Shown in pieces: positions 61,973-64,000 of a DNA stretch of 64,000 nucleotides; the stretch's first letter is position 1, and each line of letters begins with the position of its first letter. Origin of the DNA: Variovorax boronicumulans. Its GTDB lineage: Bacteria > Pseudomonadota > Gammaproteobacteria > Burkholderiales > Burkholderiaceae_C. Location of the stretch: NCBI RefSeq assembly GCF_007677875.1, contig NZ_VEDO01000002.1:248001-312000 (forward strand), given 5' to 3'. The notes under the pieces were generated by a model. It saw nothing but the letters and a program-made list of their open reading frames with translations, did not search any database and was not told the DNA's origin. Both the position numbers and the translations under genes were made by a program.

Positions 61973-62941
61973 TCACGCAGGCTGCGCTGCGCTGGCGGCC
62001 CCACGCCGCAGCGCATGCGGCCCGTCGCCTGCAAGCTCCTCGCGCAGAAACTGCACGCAGGCCCGCACCTTGGCCGAGTGGCTGAGCCGCACGGTGCTGG
62101 CCGCCCAGATGTCGGCCGGCTGCGTGGTGCCGGGCAGCACGGGCACGAGCCGGCCGGCGGCGAGGTCCTCGTGCAGGTCCCAGTCGGCCTGCAGCACGAT
62201 GCCGTGGCCGTCCAGGCCCCAGCCGCGCACGATCTCGGCGTTGTTGGACGCGAGCCGGCCCGTGACCTTGACCTTCTCCTCGCCGTGGGGGCCGGTCAGG
62301 CGCCAGACGCCGAAGGCCTGGTTGCGGTCACGCAGCACCAGGCAGTCGTGCCGGCTCAGTTCGGCCACGCTGGCCGGCGCGCCGCGCCGCGCGAGGTAGC
62401 TGGGCGCCGCGCACAGCAGCCGCGCGCCGCTGGCGAGATGGTGGGCCACCAGGTGCGGCTCGTCGACGGCGCCCACGCGCACGTCCAGGTCCACGTCCTC
62501 GGCGATCAGGTCCACGCGGCGGTCCACAGCGTCCAAGGTGATGTCCAGCGCAGGGTGGCGCCGCGCGAGCTGCGACAGGATGGGGCCGATGTGGCGCCGG
62601 CCGAGCCGAAAGCTCGTGGTCACGCGCAGCGCTCCGCGCGGCTCGATGCGGCCGCTGGCCACGGTCTCGCCCAGGTGGTCCACGCCCTGGAAGATCTGCT
62701 GGGCCGCGGCGTAGACGCGCTCGCCGTCCTCGGTCACCGTCACGCGCCGCGCGCTGCGGTGGAACAGTGCCACGCCGAGCGCCTTCTCCAGCAGAGCGAT
62801 GCGCTTGCTGACATAGGCGGGCGAGGTGCCGAGCTCGGTCGCGGTCGCGGCAAAGCTGGCCTTGCGCGCCGCCAGGCAGAACACGCGCAGGTCGTCGAGC
62901 TGGAAATTGAGGTTCACAGTTCGTGAATCATAGAACCACAT
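61973..62941 (-). CDS. LysR-family transcriptional regulator
   Basis: A LysR regulator of up to 322 residues. The HTH lies in AARKASFAATATELGTSPAY, VSKRIALLEKALGVALFHRS; the effector domain follows from about residue 95. The start may be ATG 62941 or GTG 62917 (MNLNFQLDDLRVF), the latter fitting the usual family N-terminus; neither has a strong ribosome site. It is divergent from the isomerase-oxidoreductase operon (start 63007), the classical layout for a LysR gene and its target, and just upstream of the dehydrogenase gene on its own strand. Confidence 0.92.
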   Translation of the reverse strand: MWFYDSRTVNLNFQLDDLRVFCLAARKASFAATATELGTSPAYVSKRIALLEKALGVALFHRSARRVTVTEDGERVYAAAQQIFQGVDHLGETVASGRIEPRGALRVTTSFRLGRRHIGPILSQLARRHPALDITLDAVDRRVDLIAEDVDLDVRVGAVDEPHLVAHHLASGARLLCAAPSYLARRGAPASVAELSRHDCLVLRDRNQAFGVWRLTGPHGEEKVKVTGRLASNNAEIVRGWGLDGHGIVLQADWDLHEDLAAGRLVPVLPGTTQPADIWAASTVRLSHSAKVRACVQFLREELAGDGPHALRRGAASAAQPA

Positions 62942-63006
62942 CCGGCGGCTTGTTGGCGCGAAGTGTCGTCAGTAGAGTGCCGCCTTCCCCCCAGGAGACG
63001 CCCTGC

Positions 63007-63822
63007 ATGACCCGCCCGCTTTCGCTCGCCGCACTCACGGTGCTCGAGCTGACCCCGCCCGCCATGGTGCGCTGTGCTGCCGATGCCGGATACAGCCACG
63101 TCGGCTTGCGTCTGATCCCCGCCACGGCCACCGAGCCGCGGTACGACCTCGTGGGCGACACGCCGCTCGTGCGCGAGGTCGAGGCCGTGCTGGCCGACAC
63201 CGGCGTCAAGGTGCTCGATGCGGAGATCTTCCGCCTGCTGCCGGGCCGGCGCGCGGCCGACCACGAGGCCGCCGTCGCGACCGCGGCGCGGCTGGGCGCG
63301 CGCGAATTGCTGGTGGCCGGCAACGATCCCGACGCCGCGCGCCAGACAGACGCCTTCGCCGACTTCTGCGCGCTGGCCGAACGCTATGGCCTGGGTGCCG
63401 TGCTGGAGTTCATGCCGTGGACGCAGGCGAAGGACCTGGCCGCGGCAGCCCGCATCGTCGCGCACAGTGGCTGCGCCAACGCGGGCGTGCTGATCGATCC
63501 CTTCCACTTCAGCCGTTCGCTGGGCCGTCTGGAGGACATCGCGCTGGTGCCGGCCGCGCAACTGCGCTATCTGCAGTTTTGCGACGTGCCGGCCGCGATC
63601 CCGCCCAGCATGGACGCGATCCTGGCCGAAGCGCGTGCCGAGCGGCTGTTCCCGGGCGAGGGCGAGTTGGACCTGGTGGGCTTGCTGCGCGCTGTGCCAG
63701 CGGGCATCCCGCTCAGCGTGGAGGTGCCGACGCGGACGCTTGCGCGCACCGTGCATGCGACCGGGCGCGCGCGCCGGGCCCTGGCCGCCACGCGGCGCGT
63801 GCTCGCACGGGTGGGGGAATGA
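63007..63822 (+). CDS. TIM-barrel sugar phosphate isomerase/epimerase family protein
   Basis: A 271-residue protein with AGGAGAC before the ATG. It is an AP-endonuclease-2-type TIM barrel: early SLAALTVLELTPPAMVRCAA, then HVGLRLIP, VLDAEIFRLLPG, RELLVAGNDP, GAVLEFMPW (metal-ligand Glu), NAGVLIDPFHFSR (Asp and His), LQFCDVPA and PLSVEVPTR with Glu. The metal-binding residues look intact. In this superfamily many members work on hydroxy-acids, cyclitols or dehydroshikimate. It overlaps the next flavoprotein start (ATGA), forming an operon opposite the LysR gene. Confidence 0.88.
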   Translation: MTRPLSLAALTVLELTPPAMVRCAADAGYSHVGLRLIPATATEPRYDLVGDTPLVREVEAVLADTGVKVLDAEIFRLLPGRRAADHEAAVATAARLGARELLVAGNDPDAARQTDAFADFCALAERYGLGAVLEFMPWTQAKDLAAAARIVAHSGCANAGVLIDPFHFSRSLGRLEDIALVPAAQLRYLQFCDVPAAIPPSMDAILAEARAERLFPGEGELDLVGLLRAVPAGIPLSVEVPTRTLARTVHATGRARRALAATRRVLARVGE

Positions 63823-64000
63823 AGCGCATCGACTGCGACCTGCTGGTGGTCGGCTCCGGTGCTGCCGGCCTGTCCGCCGCCGTGACGGCCGCCTGGCATG
63901 GCCTGGAGGTCGTGGTGGTCGAGAAGGCCCCGGTGTTCGGCGGCGCCACCGCCTGGTCGGGCGGCTGGATGTGGCTGCCCGGCAATCCCCTGGCGAAGCG
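63819..64000 (+). CDS. FAD-dependent oxidoreductase, N-terminal fragment
   Basis: The window ends inside this gene; about 60 residues are visible. They hold the Rossmann FAD motif LLVVGSGAAGLSAAVTAA, then VVVVEKAPVFGGATAWSGGW, the signature of the fumarate reductase / ketosteroid-dehydrogenase flavoprotein family. The GGATAWSGG segment is what I expect for KstD-like enzymes. It overlaps the isomerase stop by four bases, so both are likely in one catabolic pathway controlled by the divergent LysR protein. Confidence 0.85.
   Translation, partial: MKRIDCDLLVVGSGAAGLSAAVTAAWHGLEVVVVEKAPVFGGATAWSGGWMWLPGNPLAK

Overview
The window is a high-GC chromosomal segment that looks like a member of the Comamonadaceae (Burkholderiales, Betaproteobacteria). 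The grounds are the Tct/Bug-type tricarboxylate uptake genes, several methyl-accepting chemotaxis proteins, a PEP-CTERM protein, the tig-clpP-clpX-lon block, and short intergenic repeat-like sequences of the kind seen in that family. I see no phage, plasmid, IS, CRISPR or rRNA operon, so this reads as core chromosome with some decayed patches.

Layout. 1-8.8 kb: 3' end of xerD, a chemotaxis receptor, the tctBA-tctDE transport and two-component block, hemH, and a divergent HAD phosphatase. 8.8-11.8 kb: hpnCDE, which makes squalene from farnesyl diphosphate. 11.8-16.4 kb: an RND efflux adaptor and pump behind a recognisable promoter and palindromic operator. 16.4-22.9 kb: tRNA-Leu, tig, clpP, clpX, lon (with a sigma-32-like promoter) and three identical tRNA-Gly genes in an exact 125-bp tandem repeat. 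22.9-25.3 kb: remains of an acyl-CoA carboxylase locus, with a broken carboxyltransferase gene, an intact citronellyl-CoA-type acyl-CoA dehydrogenase and a broken biotin carboxylase start. 25.3-28.0 kb: an epoxide-hydrolase-like enzyme and a second chemotaxis receptor.

28.5-41.5 kb is a dense signalling island of ten genes. It holds a PAS histidine kinase, a stand-alone receiver, a 1264-residue REC-GAF-PAS-GGDEF-EAL protein, a REC-HPt protein, a helix-turn-helix/REC fusion, another receiver, an HD-GYP protein, a periplasmic binding protein, an 840-residue membrane histidine kinase and a diguanylate cyclase. Most genes overlap by four bases. The parts needed for a phosphorelay and for making and breaking c-di-GMP are all present. 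A near-perfect 20-bp palindrome sits between the two divergent halves.

41.5-48.4 kb: a beta-propeller protein, an unusual HTH regulator, an RlpA-like protein, an AraC-family remnant, an exported PEP-CTERM protein with two ribosomal L7/L12 C-terminal-type domains inside it (the most unexpected gene in the window), and an NHL-repeat lipoprotein. 48.4-53.3 kb: an acyl-CoA ligase, acyl-CoA dehydrogenase, Bug receptor and LysR regulator set. 53.4-61.1 kb: a CCHC zinc-knuckle microprotein, a TPR membrane protein, an OmpR-type regulator divergent from a hybrid kinase, a glycine-zipper protein, a small helical protein, a hemerythrin and a decayed chemotaxis receptor. 61.1-64 kb: a short-chain dehydrogenase, a LysR regulator, and a divergent TIM-barrel isomerase followed by an FAD-dependent oxidoreductase that runs off the end.

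Many very long antisense reading frames are shadows of the GC-rich third-codon-position bias and are left out. Function assignments rest on motifs and family knowledge; no database search was possible.
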